A stretch of DNA of 32,580 nucleotides from the NCBI GenBank assembly GCA_025927575.1, contig JAICLJ010000038.1:1-32580 (forward strand), given 5' to 3'. Shown here piece after piece: positions 8,597 through 16,932 of this stretch. The first letter of the stretch is position 1; every line of letters begins with the position of its first letter. The DNA is from Bryobacteraceae bacterium. Lineage in GTDB: Bacteria; Acidobacteriota; Terriglobia; Bryobacterales; Bryobacteraceae. Position numbers and translations under genes: made by a program. The notes under the pieces were generated by a model, which was not told the DNA's origin, made no database searches, and saw only the letters and a list, made by a program, of their open reading frames with translations.

Positions 8597-9460
8597 TCAA
8601 ACCTGGAGGCTGCGCAGATAAGGAACGCTCTCCCTCATCAACTCCAAATCCATTTCCACGAAGTAGTTCTTGATTCCACCCGTTTTTGCCGCGGTAAAGA
8701 TTTTTTTCCAGTCGAGCGTGCCCTGCCCTACGGCCACGATCTTTTTGGTTTTCGCCGACCAGCCTTGCACGTGCATCGAGATGAAGCGGCCAGGGTACTT
8801 GTTGAAGTAGTCGGCTGCGTCGTAGCCTTGGCTAATGGTTGAGACCTGGAATTGAAACTTCACCAGCTTCGGATCGAGAAGGCCGAACAACACATCGTAG
8901 GTCCGCTTGCCGTCGACCGTCGAAAGCTCAAAGCCTTCATTGTGGAGTCCCTGCTGCATTCCGGCATGCGCGGTATGCTCAGCGATCTTGTTGTATTCGT
9001 CGGCGGCGCGCTTCACATCATCCATCGTCGGGTTTCGCGGGCCGGCGAGACTGGGTACCATCATCTGCGTCAGGCCGAGATCTTTTGCCCATTCGATTCT
9101 AGCTGGGAGGTCTGTCCTCAGTTCTTTAATGTCGAAGTGAGAGCTGACGCACGTCACGCCCAGGTCACCCAGCATTTTTTTAAGCTCAGATCCCTTGTAT
9201 TTGGCGAGCTCCCCGAATCCCGCGCGCGCGTAACCCCAAGGTGAGCACATCTCCACGTTTTGAAACCCGGCGCCCACAAGTTGTTTGATTGTGCCAGGAA
9301 AGTCCTTGGCGATCATGTGCCTGACGGGATAGGTCTGACAGCCAATTGGCATACCCAAAGGATTGGCGGCGAGGTCCGATGCGCCAGCCGCCAGAAATCC
9401 GACCGCCGTGGCATTTGCCGCCACACGCTTGAAAAATTCTCTTCTCGAACGTTCAGGCAT
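8597..9460 (-). CDS. Tat-exported sugar phosphate isomerase/epimerase-like TIM-barrel protein
   Basis: 287 residues. The N-terminus has a twin-arginine signal (SRREFFKR) followed by a hydrophobic stretch ending in AAGASDLAA, so the protein is expected to be exported folded. The body is a xylose-isomerase-like (AP endonuclease 2) TIM barrel, with IGCQTYPVR, NVEMCSPWGY, CVSSHFD, GLHNEGFEL, FISMHVQGW and YFVEMDLE at strand ends. His and Glu/Asp residues in these segments could bind a divalent metal. Export fits a periplasmic sugar enzyme, consistent with the GH172 gene at the head of the same operon. The ATG directly follows the pyrF TGA, and AAGGAGG (9466-9472, minus strand) lies inside the end of pyrF with 5-base spacing, indicating coupled translation. 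The substrate is unknown. Confidence 0.83.
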   Translation of the reverse strand: MPERSRREFFKRVAANATAVGFLAAGASDLAANPLGMPIGCQTYPVRHMIAKDFPGTIKQLVGAGFQNVEMCSPWGYARAGFGELAKYKGSELKKMLGDLGVTCVSSHFDIKELRTDLPARIEWAKDLGLTQMMVPSLAGPRNPTMDDVKRAADEYNKIAEHTAHAGMQQGLHNEGFELSTVDGKRTYDVLFGLLDPKLVKFQFQVSTISQGYDAADYFNKYPGRFISMHVQGWSAKTKKIVAVGQGTLDWKKIFTAAKTGGIKNYFVEMDLELMRESVPYLRSLQV

Positions 9461-10192
9461 TCACGCCTCCTTAGTTGATTCGGTCTGCGGTATTTTCTCA
9501 CGATGCGAAGCGCGGCCGATCTCGCTCAGGATCTTCTCGCACGCGGCTTGGGGATCCGCGGCACGTGTCACCTGTCGGCCGATCACCAGATAATCGGCGC
9601 CCGCTTCAATCGCTTCGGCCGGAGTCGCCACGCGCTTCTGATCGCCCGTTGCAGCACCGGCAGAACGCACGCCGGGCGTCACTAATTTTAGGCCGGGGCC
9701 GCCAATCTCACGGACCTTCGCGACTTCGAGCGCCGAACACACGATGCCATCAATGCCGCTTGCCACAGCATTGCGAACTCGTAGCGCAACCAGATCGGAA
9801 ACTGGTGTCGAGAATCCGAGATCCGCAAGATCGTCCTGGTCGAAGCTGGTCAACACCGTGACAGCAAGCAAACGCGTGGCGCTATCACCCCGGCCCTCGA
9901 CGGCGGCCCGCATGACGGCTTTGCTGCCGTGCACTGTCAAGAATGTCACGCCACAGCGAGCTATTTGTCTGGTCGCACGCTTCACGGTTTCCGAGATGTC
10001 ATAGAGTTTCAGATCGAGGAAGACTCGCCTGCCGCGGCCGAGCAACTCCTGCACGAATGCCATTCCCGCGACCGCATACAACTCCATTCCAACCTTATAA
10101 AAATTGGCGCCGTCGCCGATCGCGCCCACCAGACGGCGGGCTTCCTCGATCGTATCCACATCAAGAGCAATAATCAGCGGGTTGTCGTTCAC
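9461..10192 (-). CDS. pyrF: Orotidine 5'-phosphate decarboxylase
   Basis: 243 residues, the normal length for group I OMP decarboxylase, which makes UMP from OMP in the last step of pyrimidine synthesis. The active-site tetrad is visible: D11 (ALDVD), K33 (FYKVG) and the DxKxxD motif D60-L-K62-L-Y-D65. The C-terminal phosphate-binding block VTPGVRSAGAATGDQKR and DYLVIGRQVTRAADP are canonical. The start is GTG 10192, overlapping the selD stop as GTGA, so translation is probably coupled to selD. Linking pyrimidine synthesis to selenophosphate synthesis is unusual; no functional reason is apparent, and a shared housekeeping promoter is the simplest explanation. Confidence 0.95.
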   Translation of the reverse strand: MNDNPLIIALDVDTIEEARRLVGAIGDGANFYKVGMELYAVAGMAFVQELLGRGRRVFLDLKLYDISETVKRATRQIARCGVTFLTVHGSKAVMRAAVEGRGDSATRLLAVTVLTSFDQDDLADLGFSTPVSDLVALRVRNAVASGIDGIVCSALEVAKVREIGGPGLKLVTPGVRSAGAATGDQKRVATPAEAIEAGADYLVIGRQVTRAADPQAACEKILSEIGRASHREKIPQTESTKEA

Positions 10193-11223
10193 GGGTGTAC
10201 CTCAATGGGCTTTCCAGAGCGTTCTTTCACGCGGCCAATGATGTATGCTTCCGCACGCCGGCCGATCAAGCGTTCCGCGTCGGCTTCGCTCATCGTGAGG
10301 AGCAGGCCCCCCGAAGTCTGCGGGTCATAAAGCAGCGATTCCACTTCGGGCGGAATGTCTTTCGCCATGGTGACGCAGTCGGAGACAAAATCGCGATTGT
10401 TGTGGAGTCCGCCGGAGTGCGCCCCGGCCTTCGAATACTCGAGGGCGCCCGGAAGAAATTTCACCTTGCTCGCGGCGATTTCGAAAGTGACGTTCGAAGC
10501 GAGAGCCATCTCACGGGCATGACCCAGCAGGCCGAACCCGGTCACGTCCGTGCACCCGTGAATCACAAGGCCCTCCAGCGCCTCGGCGATGCCGCGGTTC
10601 AACGTGACCATCTGCGCGATGGAAGCGTCCATGTCGTCCTGATCGACGATGCCCTTCTTCAGCGCGGTCGAGATCACGCCGGTACCGACGCGTTTAGTAA
10701 ACACAAGAACGCAACCCGGCATCGCGCCCGCGTTCGTGAGCGTTCGGCGCGGATCGATCAATCCCGTTACCGCATAACCGAATTTCACTTCCTCTTCCGA
10801 GATGCTGTGGCCGCCGAGAATCACGCAATCGGCCTCGTGGATCTTGTCGGCGCCGCCTTTTAGAATGGCTTCGAGATCCGCCATGTCGCCTTTGGCCGGA
10901 TAGACCAACAGCGAAAGCGCGGTTACCGGGCGCCCCCCCATCGCATAGATGTCGCTCAACGCGTTAGCCGCGGCAATAGCGCCGAACGTATACGGATCGT
11001 CCACAATCGGAGTGAAAAAATCCACTGTCTGGACCATCGCGAGCGGCGTGGCAGCGTCTTGAGTCAAGTCGTATACGCCTGCATCGTCGGCGGTATCGTA
11101 ACCCACCAGGACGCGCTCATTCGTTTTTCGCGGCACGGACTTAAGCGCGCGATCGAGAATTTTTGGGCTGAGCTTTGATGCGCAGCCGCCCGCCTTCACA
11201 TTGGCGGTTAATTTCGCAGCCAT
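10189..11223 (-). CDS. selD: Selenide, water dikinase (selenophosphate synthase)
   Basis: 344 residues (E. coli SelD has 347). The enzyme makes selenophosphate from selenide and ATP. The N-terminal reactive segment is AGGCASKLSPKIL. Cys14 occupies the Cys17/Sec17 position and Lys17 the catalytic Lys20, while the nearby second Cys of E. coli (Cys19) is Ser16 here. The ATP-binding signatures YDTADDAGVYDL, FFTPIVDDPYTFGAIAAANALSDIYAMGG and VTGFGLLGHA are all present. It is therefore the cysteine form, not a selenoprotein. Its presence implies selenocysteine or selenouridine use by the organism, but no selA, selB, selC or selU lies in the window. The gene overlaps pyrF by four bases and follows the GH172 gene by 67 bases. 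A TACACT hexamer 8 bases before its ATG suggests its own leaderless promoter. Confidence 0.95.
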   Translation of the reverse strand: MAAKLTANVKAGGCASKLSPKILDRALKSVPRKTNERVLVGYDTADDAGVYDLTQDAATPLAMVQTVDFFTPIVDDPYTFGAIAAANALSDIYAMGGRPVTALSLLVYPAKGDMADLEAILKGGADKIHEADCVILGGHSISEEEVKFGYAVTGLIDPRRTLTNAGAMPGCVLVFTKRVGTGVISTALKKGIVDQDDMDASIAQMVTLNRGIAEALEGLVIHGCTDVTGFGLLGHAREMALASNVTFEIAASKVKFLPGALEYSKAGAHSGGLHNNRDFVSDCVTMAKDIPPEVESLLYDPQTSGGLLLTMSEADAERLIGRRAEAYIIGRVKERSGKPIEVHP

Positions 11224-11231
11224 CTCGTTTC

Positions 11232-11237
11232 AGTGTA
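11232..11237 (-). promoter_or_regulatory. Candidate -10 (TACACT) for leaderless selD transcript
   Basis: On the minus strand TACACT is followed by 8 bases (GAAACGAG) and then the selD ATG. No Shine-Dalgarno is present. The arrangement is nearly identical to that before gltX (TACACT, then GAAACTTC and ATG). No convincing -35 was seen. Confidence 0.5.
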
Positions 11238-11290
11238 AATGGAGGGCTCCGCGAGCCTTACCGTTGCATGGCCGCTCTCGACGGGTTGGC

Positions 11291-12433
11291 TTATGGATTG
11301 TCGTGCATCTTTGGAATACGCTGCTCCGCCAGCGGAAGCGCAGGGAAGTTTGTAGCGATTTCCCGCTGATACCAGTAGGCGACCGAATAATAGTTATCCG
11401 CCCGATCATTGGCGTGCCCATGCTCGATGGTGTATTTCAGAGACTTTTCGAATGTCACCGGATTATCCGCATGCCAGCGATACATGCAGTAGCGGCCGCC
11501 GGTGCGCTCGGGAAGGATGATCAGCGGGGCACCGTAAAATTGATATCCGAACGGCACGGCTCCGTCGCGTCCGCCGAAATCCCAGCTTCCCAAAAAGTAA
11601 TCCTCCGTACCTGTTCCGGTGATTACGGGCCGTGAATTGTCGTCAATAAAAATCATCTCGTCGCCTTCGCCCGGCCAGTGGTCGGCGTTTTGCTCGATGC
11701 CGAGCGCGACCCCCATCAAATGGCCGCTGCCGCTCGTTTCACAAAAAACATAGTTGTACTTCCCGTCGAGATTTTTATCCTGCGCATCGGCCGGCGCCTT
11801 TTGACACGGCGCGGCCTGCCGGTACTGAGCGTGGAAATAGAGTGTGTCGTCAGGCAATTCAGGCCAGTTTTGGTAATCGATGTTCGCGTAGAGCGCGTCC
11901 ACTCGCTCACTCCCCTCGTTCGCGATCGTGATTTTCGCCGCCTTCTTATAGGGCATGGCGAAATAACAGTTCAAGGATTTGCCCGGCGAGCACCCGAGAA
12001 AGGCCGAGTCATACAAAGTGTATTGCCCGAGTGTCAGACCGAACAGATCGCCGATCGGAGCCTCAACGGACGGTTTGGAGTTTCCATCCCAATATGCCCG
12101 GACGACCATCTCTTTCAAGTGATGGGCGCTTTTTGCGGCGATTGTGAACCACACGTGGGTGATAATTCCGGGGCGATCCGATTCAAAGACGGACAGGGTT
12201 TGATCGGCTTCAATGGGACGGGCGTCACGGTTCCCCCCGGAACGATCGTATGTAGATTGCTTGAGAGACTGGTAGGTTTGCTTCCTGACGTACCAGGGCA
12301 CATGATCCTGCGTGAGGGTGGACTTCCGCTCGGCTCCTAAAACGGGAACAGCGGCTGCGGCAGCAATTCCAGTTCCCGACAAAAGAGTCTTCAAAAATCG
12401 CCGGCGGCGGTCGATAAGCGTTTGGAAGGGCAT
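11291..12433 (-). CDS. Tat-exported GH172 (DUF2961) glycoside hydrolase-like protein
   Basis: 380 residues. The N-terminus RRRRFLKTLLSG followed by a long Ala/Val stretch is a twin-arginine signal, so export to the periplasm is expected. The body matches DUF2961, now family GH172, which includes alpha-D-fructofuranosidase/difructose-dianhydride synthase and exo-D-arabinofuranosidases. The conserved core is GEGDEMIFID (Glu256) and GTGTEDYF (Glu277). These two glutamates fit the catalytic pair of the family, and their 21-residue spacing matches what I recall for the characterised bifidobacterial enzyme. The C-terminus YRWHADNPVTFEKSLK is also typical. The substrate is probably a furanoside but cannot be assigned. 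It heads the minus-strand operon with selD, pyrF and a Tat-exported TIM-barrel protein, and is divergent from a response regulator. Confidence 0.85.
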   Translation of the reverse strand: MPFQTLIDRRRRFLKTLLSGTGIAAAAAVPVLGAERKSTLTQDHVPWYVRKQTYQSLKQSTYDRSGGNRDARPIEADQTLSVFESDRPGIITHVWFTIAAKSAHHLKEMVVRAYWDGNSKPSVEAPIGDLFGLTLGQYTLYDSAFLGCSPGKSLNCYFAMPYKKAAKITIANEGSERVDALYANIDYQNWPELPDDTLYFHAQYRQAAPCQKAPADAQDKNLDGKYNYVFCETSGSGHLMGVALGIEQNADHWPGEGDEMIFIDDNSRPVITGTGTEDYFLGSWDFGGRDGAVPFGYQFYGAPLIILPERTGGRYCMYRWHADNPVTFEKSLKYTIEHGHANDRADNYYSVAYWYQREIATNFPALPLAEQRIPKMHDNP

Positions 12434-12443
12434 GTTAGCGGGG

Positions 12444-12449
12444 ATTATA
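12444..12449 (-). promoter_or_regulatory. Consensus -10 (TATAAT) for a near-leaderless GH172 transcript
   Basis: TATAAT on the minus strand, preceded directly by TG, lies 10 bases before the ATG at 12433. With transcription starting about 7 bases downstream, the leader would be only a few bases. No Shine-Dalgarno fits in that gap. Confidence 0.6.
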
Positions 12450-12644
12450 CATTACCCGTCCAAACGAACGGAGTACTACCGAAGCAGACTAAAAAACTGG
12501 TACTGTAGTCCTATAAGCGAGCACGCTTGCCATGCCGTCGAAAACATCGTTTCGTACTAGTTCAACACGTACAATCAAGGCGTTACGAGAATCTAGCGAT
12601 CCTGCTAGGCTAATGTCAAAGATGCCAGCTGCGGACGTACATTT

Positions 12645-13316
12645 ATGATCCGGCTACTAATCGCCGACAGTTTTCCGGTTACGAGAGCCGGCCTGCGCAC
12701 TATTCTCGCCTCGTCTTCGGACATCGAAATTGTAGCGGAGGTGGAAGACGGCGCCCAGGCCGTTGAGCGCGCCTTGGAACTCGACCCCGACGTCGTCATC
12801 ACGGAATCGCGACTACCGAAAATGGACGGGCTCACGGTTCTCCGAACACTGCAGACCCGCGCGCCGCGCACCAAAGTTCTTCTATTCACCGCATCCGAGA
12901 ACAAAGAAGAATTCATCGAAGCAATGAAGCTGGGATGTTCCGGCGTTCTGACGAAGGACTCCGCGCCGCAGTTGATCATCAAGAGCATCCAAAAAGTGAA
13001 TGCCGGGGAGATTTGGCTGGATTCGAACACCACCGCCGCCGTGATCCGCCAGTTCGCGAATCCCAGCGACTTTACCCCACCCTCGCTGCACGGAAACGGC
13101 AAACCCCGCGAGCGCGCCCAACTTAGCCAGCGCGAACGCGAGATCATCGTGCTGATCGCCCAGGGCTACAAAAACAAGGAAATCGCGGAAAAGATGTTTA
13201 TCACCGAGCAGACGGTCAAAAATCATCTGCATAATGTGTTCGATAAACTAGGTGTTTCCGATAGACTCGAACTGGCGCTATACGCTATTCACAATAGCTT
13301 GCATTTAAAGCCGTAA
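12645..13316 (+). CDS. Atypical NarL/FixJ-type response regulator with Glu at the phosphorylation site
   Basis: 223 residues: receiver domain (1-118), linker, and a LuxR-type DNA-binding helix-turn-helix (about 156-212, LSQREREIIVLIAQGYKNKEIAEKM and TVKNHLHNVFDKLGVSDR). In the receiver, Asp8 is kept but its usual acidic partner is Ser9. The phospho-acceptor position, Asp in DVVLMDLRMP of typical members, is Glu54 in DVVITESRLP (codon GAA at 12804-12806). Thr82 and Lys104 are conserved. Glu can mimic phospho-Asp, so the protein may be constitutively active or controlled by something other than a histidine kinase. No histidine kinase is nearby. Instead a Ser/Thr kinase gene follows 71 bases later. 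It is divergent from the GH172 operon, and the 211-base gap could hold its own binding sites. Confidence 0.9.
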   Translation: MIRLLIADSFPVTRAGLRTILASSSDIEIVAEVEDGAQAVERALELDPDVVITESRLPKMDGLTVLRTLQTRAPRTKVLLFTASENKEEFIEAMKLGCSGVLTKDSAPQLIIKSIQKVNAGEIWLDSNTTAAVIRQFANPSDFTPPSLHGNGKPRERAQLSQREREIIVLIAQGYKNKEIAEKMFITEQTVKNHLHNVFDKLGVSDRLELALYAIHNSLHLKP

Positions 13317-13387
13317 CACGACCTGGAGCGCCCGCGTCTGACGCCAGGGCTAGCGGCGGCGTCTGACAGGGTGGAACTCCGACGGGC

Positions 13388-16210
13388 ATGGACGGAGAGC
13401 GTCAATCTCAGATCGACAGCCTTATTCACCGGGTGCTTACAAAAAAACCCGGTGATCGTGCATCTTTCTTAGAGAACGCTTGCCCCGATGCCGGAATGCG
13501 AGAAGAGGTCACCCGGACGCTCGTTCGCCTTTCGCTTTTCAGTGAAGCCCACTCGCTTGATGAGGAAGCGGATCCAAACCCGCCGGCGGCAACGCCCCCT
13601 GATCATCGCGCCGGAAAGGTCGTGGGCGTGTACCGGATTCTCCGGCGCATCGGCCAGGGGGGCATGGGCGAAGTCTATCTCGCAATGGACACACGCCTCG
13701 AACGGCATGTGGCGCTCAAATTTCTGCCCGCGCGGACAACCGGCGATGAAATGCTGGTACGCCGCTTCCAACTTGAAGCGAGGACGGCGTCGTCTCTCAA
13801 TCACCCGAACATCCTGACGATTTTCGACGTCGGGAAAATCGACGGAGAGCATTTCATCGCGAGCGAGTTCGTCGATGGCATTACCTTGCGGTCGCGTTTG
13901 CGGGAAGGGCCGCTTGAATTCCCCGAAGCTATCGAAATCGTCACTCAGGCCGCGTCGGCGCTGGTCGCCGCACATTCGGCCGGGGTCATCCACCGCGATT
14001 TGAAGCCGACCAACATCATGATCCGGCCGGATGGCTACATTAAATTGATCGACTTCGGGCTGGCAAAGCTATCGGCTACGCACAGCCAGGCGAAACAAGA
14101 CGAAGCTTATACACGGCCTGGAACCATGGTGGGCACGGTCGACTATATGTCACCGGAGCAGGCGCGTGGTGATGAGGTCGATTCACGAAGCGATATCTGG
14201 AGCTTGGGCGTGGTGCTCTACGAGATGCTGACCGGACGAAAACCATTCGACGGCAAGACGGACCATCACGTGATCGTGAACATTCTTGAAAAGGATCCGC
14301 CACCACTCGCGGAAGCGGCGGGGATTCCCAAGGATGTGCAGAACCTTGTGGATCAGTGCCTGCGCAAAGATCCGAAGCAGCGGTATGGGAGCGCCGAAGA
14401 ACTGTCAGCGGACCTGCGAAGGATCCGGCGGGCGCTGAATCTGTCAGAAGGATCGCGGCCAGTTCTTCCAGTTGTTCAAAAGAGGTCCAAGTGGATGTTC
14501 ATCGCGGCGGGCGTAGCCTGCCTTGCGATGGCAGCCGCGCTCTGGTGGCTCACAGCCGGAAGGCAATGGCTTTTGGGGCTGGAGCCGTTCGAGATCGGAG
14601 CTGTCCAGCAACTGACATTCAACGGAGATACAAAATCGGCTGCTATTTCTCCGGAAGGACGGTACCTCGCTTACATCTCGGGCTCTCGCGGGCACGAGGC
14701 GATCTGGATCAAACGCATCGATTCGTCCACTGAAAGCGTTCGGGCGCCGGTGTCGGCGGACGAGTACGATTCCGTGACCTTCTCGCACGACGGCCAAGAT
14801 ATTTACTATGTCGCCAGGAAAAAGGAGTATGGCCGGCTTTACAAAGTTCCGCTGGCAGGCGGCGATCCACGGTTGATCGTCAATGATATAGACGGACCGA
14901 TCACATTTAAGCCAAATGGCCCCGAATTTGCCTTTAGGCGTAATGTCAACGGCACTTCAGACATCGTGATCGCCACCCCCTCTACTCGCAAGGAACAAAC
15001 TATCTTCGAGAGCGATGCGCTGCTGGGGCGCAGAATCGCCTGGTCGCCGGATTCTAAAACACTCGCCGCAACCATTTACCCAGCGCCGGGCACTTCAAAG
15101 TGGCCGACTTTAGCACTAGTCGATGCGGATCCGCCGCATCAGGCGCGTTTGATGCCGCTTGCCAACTGGCGCGCGACACACCAATTCGTGTGGCTGAACC
15201 GGTCCGATCTGATTGCTCCCACAGCTACAAATGAAGAGACAGACGATCAGATGCAACTCAGGGAATTCTCGACTAAGACGGGAGCGAGTCGGAACCTGAC
15301 AGCCGATATGTACGGGTACTGGGGAGCCAGTCTGACACGTGATGCTCAATCCCTTGTCACGGTCAGAATCGAAAGGCGCACAACATTTTGGACGGCGAAG
15401 GGCGACAACTTGCGATTGGGCGAAAGCACAACTGGAGATACAGGACGATACGAAACTGTTGACTGGTCCGACAATGGCCTGCTGATTTCGCAAGCCAACC
15501 GCGGAGCTGGAACGAACGTGTGGATGGTCGATCCCGCCGATTCGCATCCGAAAAAACTGACTGACGGTTTATTTGTGGACCGAAGTCCCGTCTGGATTCA
15601 CGGCGCTAACGCTGTTGCGTTTGCCTCGAACAGGGGCGGCTCGTCCGGACTCTGGAGTTATGATCTCGACACTGGCCAATACAAGCGTTTAGTAAGCGGC
15701 GCAGGCTACATCGAGTCTCCGCAGTGCTCACCGGACGGGAATTGGCTCGTCTACACGACGTGGAAGGCTAATCAGCCCTCGATTTGGCGCGTAGCCTCAA
15801 CTGGCGGTGTCTCGAGCCGAATACTTTCCCAGGGAGCGCGCCATCCGGTTTTCTCGCCTGATGGAAAGCGAATTGCTGCCGAAGTGCTCGCCGGTCCGCG
15901 AGATACCGAGTGGCGTGTGACGATTTTCTCTGCCGACACGGGTCAAGAACTACAGCGTCTCCCAACGATTCCCAGCGGCGCACGGCTGGCATGGTATCCG
16001 GACGGACAGGCGCTGACATATATTCTTACTGATGACCGCGGCGTCTCGAACATCTGGCGACAGCCCTTGTCGGGCAACGCCCCGAACCAGATCACCTCTT
16101 TTCAGGAAAATCAAATATTCGACTACGGTTGGTCTCGAGATGGCGAAAAACTCGCGTGCCTCCGAGGGCGGGCGTGGTCGGATGCTTACCTTTTACAAAG
16201 AAAGCCATAA
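13388..16210 (+). CDS. Membrane Ser/Thr protein kinase with C-terminal TolB/PD40 propeller
   Basis: 940 residues. Residues 1-75 are a helical N-terminus common in acidobacterial kinases. Residues about 80-350 are a complete Hanks-type kinase: glycine loop GQGGMGEVY (89-97), Lys111 in VALKFL, HRDLKPTN with Asp204, DFG at 222-224, GTVDYMSPEQ in the activation segment and SDIWSLGVVLYEMLTG. A single transmembrane helix spans about 369-389. The remaining 550 residues carry PD40/TolB-like blades (SPEGRYLAYISG, SHDGQDIYYVA, SPDSKTLAATI, SPDGNWLVYT, SPDGKRIAAEV), expected in the periplasm as a sensor. The kinase is thus cytoplasmic, with an external propeller. All catalytic residues are present. It follows the atypical response regulator and precedes an unknown protein; signalling to the regulator is inferred from order only. 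Confidence 0.92.
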   Translation: MDGERQSQIDSLIHRVLTKKPGDRASFLENACPDAGMREEVTRTLVRLSLFSEAHSLDEEADPNPPAATPPDHRAGKVVGVYRILRRIGQGGMGEVYLAMDTRLERHVALKFLPARTTGDEMLVRRFQLEARTASSLNHPNILTIFDVGKIDGEHFIASEFVDGITLRSRLREGPLEFPEAIEIVTQAASALVAAHSAGVIHRDLKPTNIMIRPDGYIKLIDFGLAKLSATHSQAKQDEAYTRPGTMVGTVDYMSPEQARGDEVDSRSDIWSLGVVLYEMLTGRKPFDGKTDHHVIVNILEKDPPPLAEAAGIPKDVQNLVDQCLRKDPKQRYGSAEELSADLRRIRRALNLSEGSRPVLPVVQKRSKWMFIAAGVACLAMAAALWWLTAGRQWLLGLEPFEIGAVQQLTFNGDTKSAAISPEGRYLAYISGSRGHEAIWIKRIDSSTESVRAPVSADEYDSVTFSHDGQDIYYVARKKEYGRLYKVPLAGGDPRLIVNDIDGPITFKPNGPEFAFRRNVNGTSDIVIATPSTRKEQTIFESDALLGRRIAWSPDSKTLAATIYPAPGTSKWPTLALVDADPPHQARLMPLANWRATHQFVWLNRSDLIAPTATNEETDDQMQLREFSTKTGASRNLTADMYGYWGASLTRDAQSLVTVRIERRTTFWTAKGDNLRLGESTTGDTGRYETVDWSDNGLLISQANRGAGTNVWMVDPADSHPKKLTDGLFVDRSPVWIHGANAVAFASNRGGSSGLWSYDLDTGQYKRLVSGAGYIESPQCSPDGNWLVYTTWKANQPSIWRVASTGGVSSRILSQGARHPVFSPDGKRIAAEVLAGPRDTEWRVTIFSADTGQELQRLPTIPSGARLAWYPDGQALTYILTDDRGVSNIWRQPLSGNAPNQITSFQENQIFDYGWSRDGEKLACLRGRAWSDAYLLQRKP

Positions 16211-16278
16211 AAGGCTGGCCTTTGACTTGCAATGCTGTCAACATCAAATCGTATTCGAGAAAGGCTGAGGAATAGAGC

Positions 16279-16806
16279 ATGGCAGGTCCACGAAGTCCCC
16301 AAGATCCTCCCAATTTACTGGCGGCCGTCAGAGTTACGTCCGGCCCCCGAAGTCCACAAGATCCATCTAATCGAAACGCACTCACTGCTGCCGGCGGAAC
16401 CGCGGCGGCAGCAGTCCCGGCTCCGACGACGGACGAAAAGATCTCGCTTCGCGTGGAAATCAAGAGGGCCAAACCACTTGCAGTTTCGATCTCAAGCCCC
16501 GATCCGATGAAGATCGAACTGCGCAAAGTGGAGATCGAAATATACAAAGACAAGGAACTTGCATTTTCAACGCTCATCTCGGGCGCCTGCGACGTTGTCG
16601 TCGAGGATGCGAGCCAACCGCATGTTTTCCCCTTAAGCCCGGATGAATTGAAAAAAGCACTTCCGTACCTTCGCGTGGGGAACGTAGCTATCGTACACGT
16701 GGAGTATGTGGCAAAGACGCATGGCGAGTTGCATGTCTCGGTCGTGGCGCATAACCGTTCACACTCGGTTGACGATATGGTGAAGCACGTTCTGCACATG
16801 AAATAG
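16279..16806 (+). CDS. Uncharacterised 175-residue protein with duplicated N-terminal motif
   Basis: I do not recognise a family. ATG 16279 is preceded by GAGGAAT as a plausible ribosome-binding site, 68 bases after the kinase stop. Residues 3-12 (GPRSPQDPPN) and 22-31 (GPRSPQDPSN) are a duplicated decapeptide; the two 30-base copies match at 24 positions. An Ala-rich stretch follows (36-47), then a globular part of about 120 residues with alternating beta-like segments (ISLRVEIKRAKPLAVSIS, IELRKVEIEIYKD, GNVAIVHVEYVAKTHGELHVSVVAHN). There is no signal peptide or membrane segment. The composition and the frame make it a real gene; the long antisense frame over it has implausible composition. 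It may be co-transcribed with the kinase. Confidence 0.65.
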   Translation: MAGPRSPQDPPNLLAAVRVTSGPRSPQDPSNRNALTAAGGTAAAAVPAPTTDEKISLRVEIKRAKPLAVSISSPDPMKIELRKVEIEIYKDKELAFSTLISGACDVVVEDASQPHVFPLSPDELKKALPYLRVGNVAIVHVEYVAKTHGELHVSVVAHNRSHSVDDMVKHVLHMK

Positions 16807-16861
16807 CTCGCAGCCGCTCGGTGACACGGGAGGATAGCAGGTTATCCGCGAAGATTACCGA

Positions 16862-16888
16862 TCGCGCCGACGCCGTGCTTCGGCGCGA
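16862..16888. terminator. GC-rich stem-loop between convergent genes
   Basis: Perfect 9-bp inverted repeat (TCGCGCCGA at 16862-16870, TCGGCGCGA at 16880-16888) with a 9-base loop. It lies between the stop of the 175-residue protein (16806) and the stop of the opposing dehydrogenase (16933). No T-run follows on either strand. Confidence 0.5.
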
Positions 16889-16932
16889 CCGCGAGAACCA
16901 AGTTTCCAATGTCTTGGCGCCGCCGGTCCGCT

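Noticed and set aside
13334-13367. Direct repeat GCGTCTGAC (13334-13342 and 13359-13367) before the kinase gene
   Set aside because: Only 9 bases in a GC-rich 71-base gap. It could be a regulator site but is not distinguishable from chance.
16092-16799. 235-codon minus-strand frame opposite the 175-residue protein
   Set aside because: Cys/Ser/Thr-rich composition with no motif, and it overlaps the end of the conserved kinase-propeller gene. The plus-strand frame is far more protein-like.
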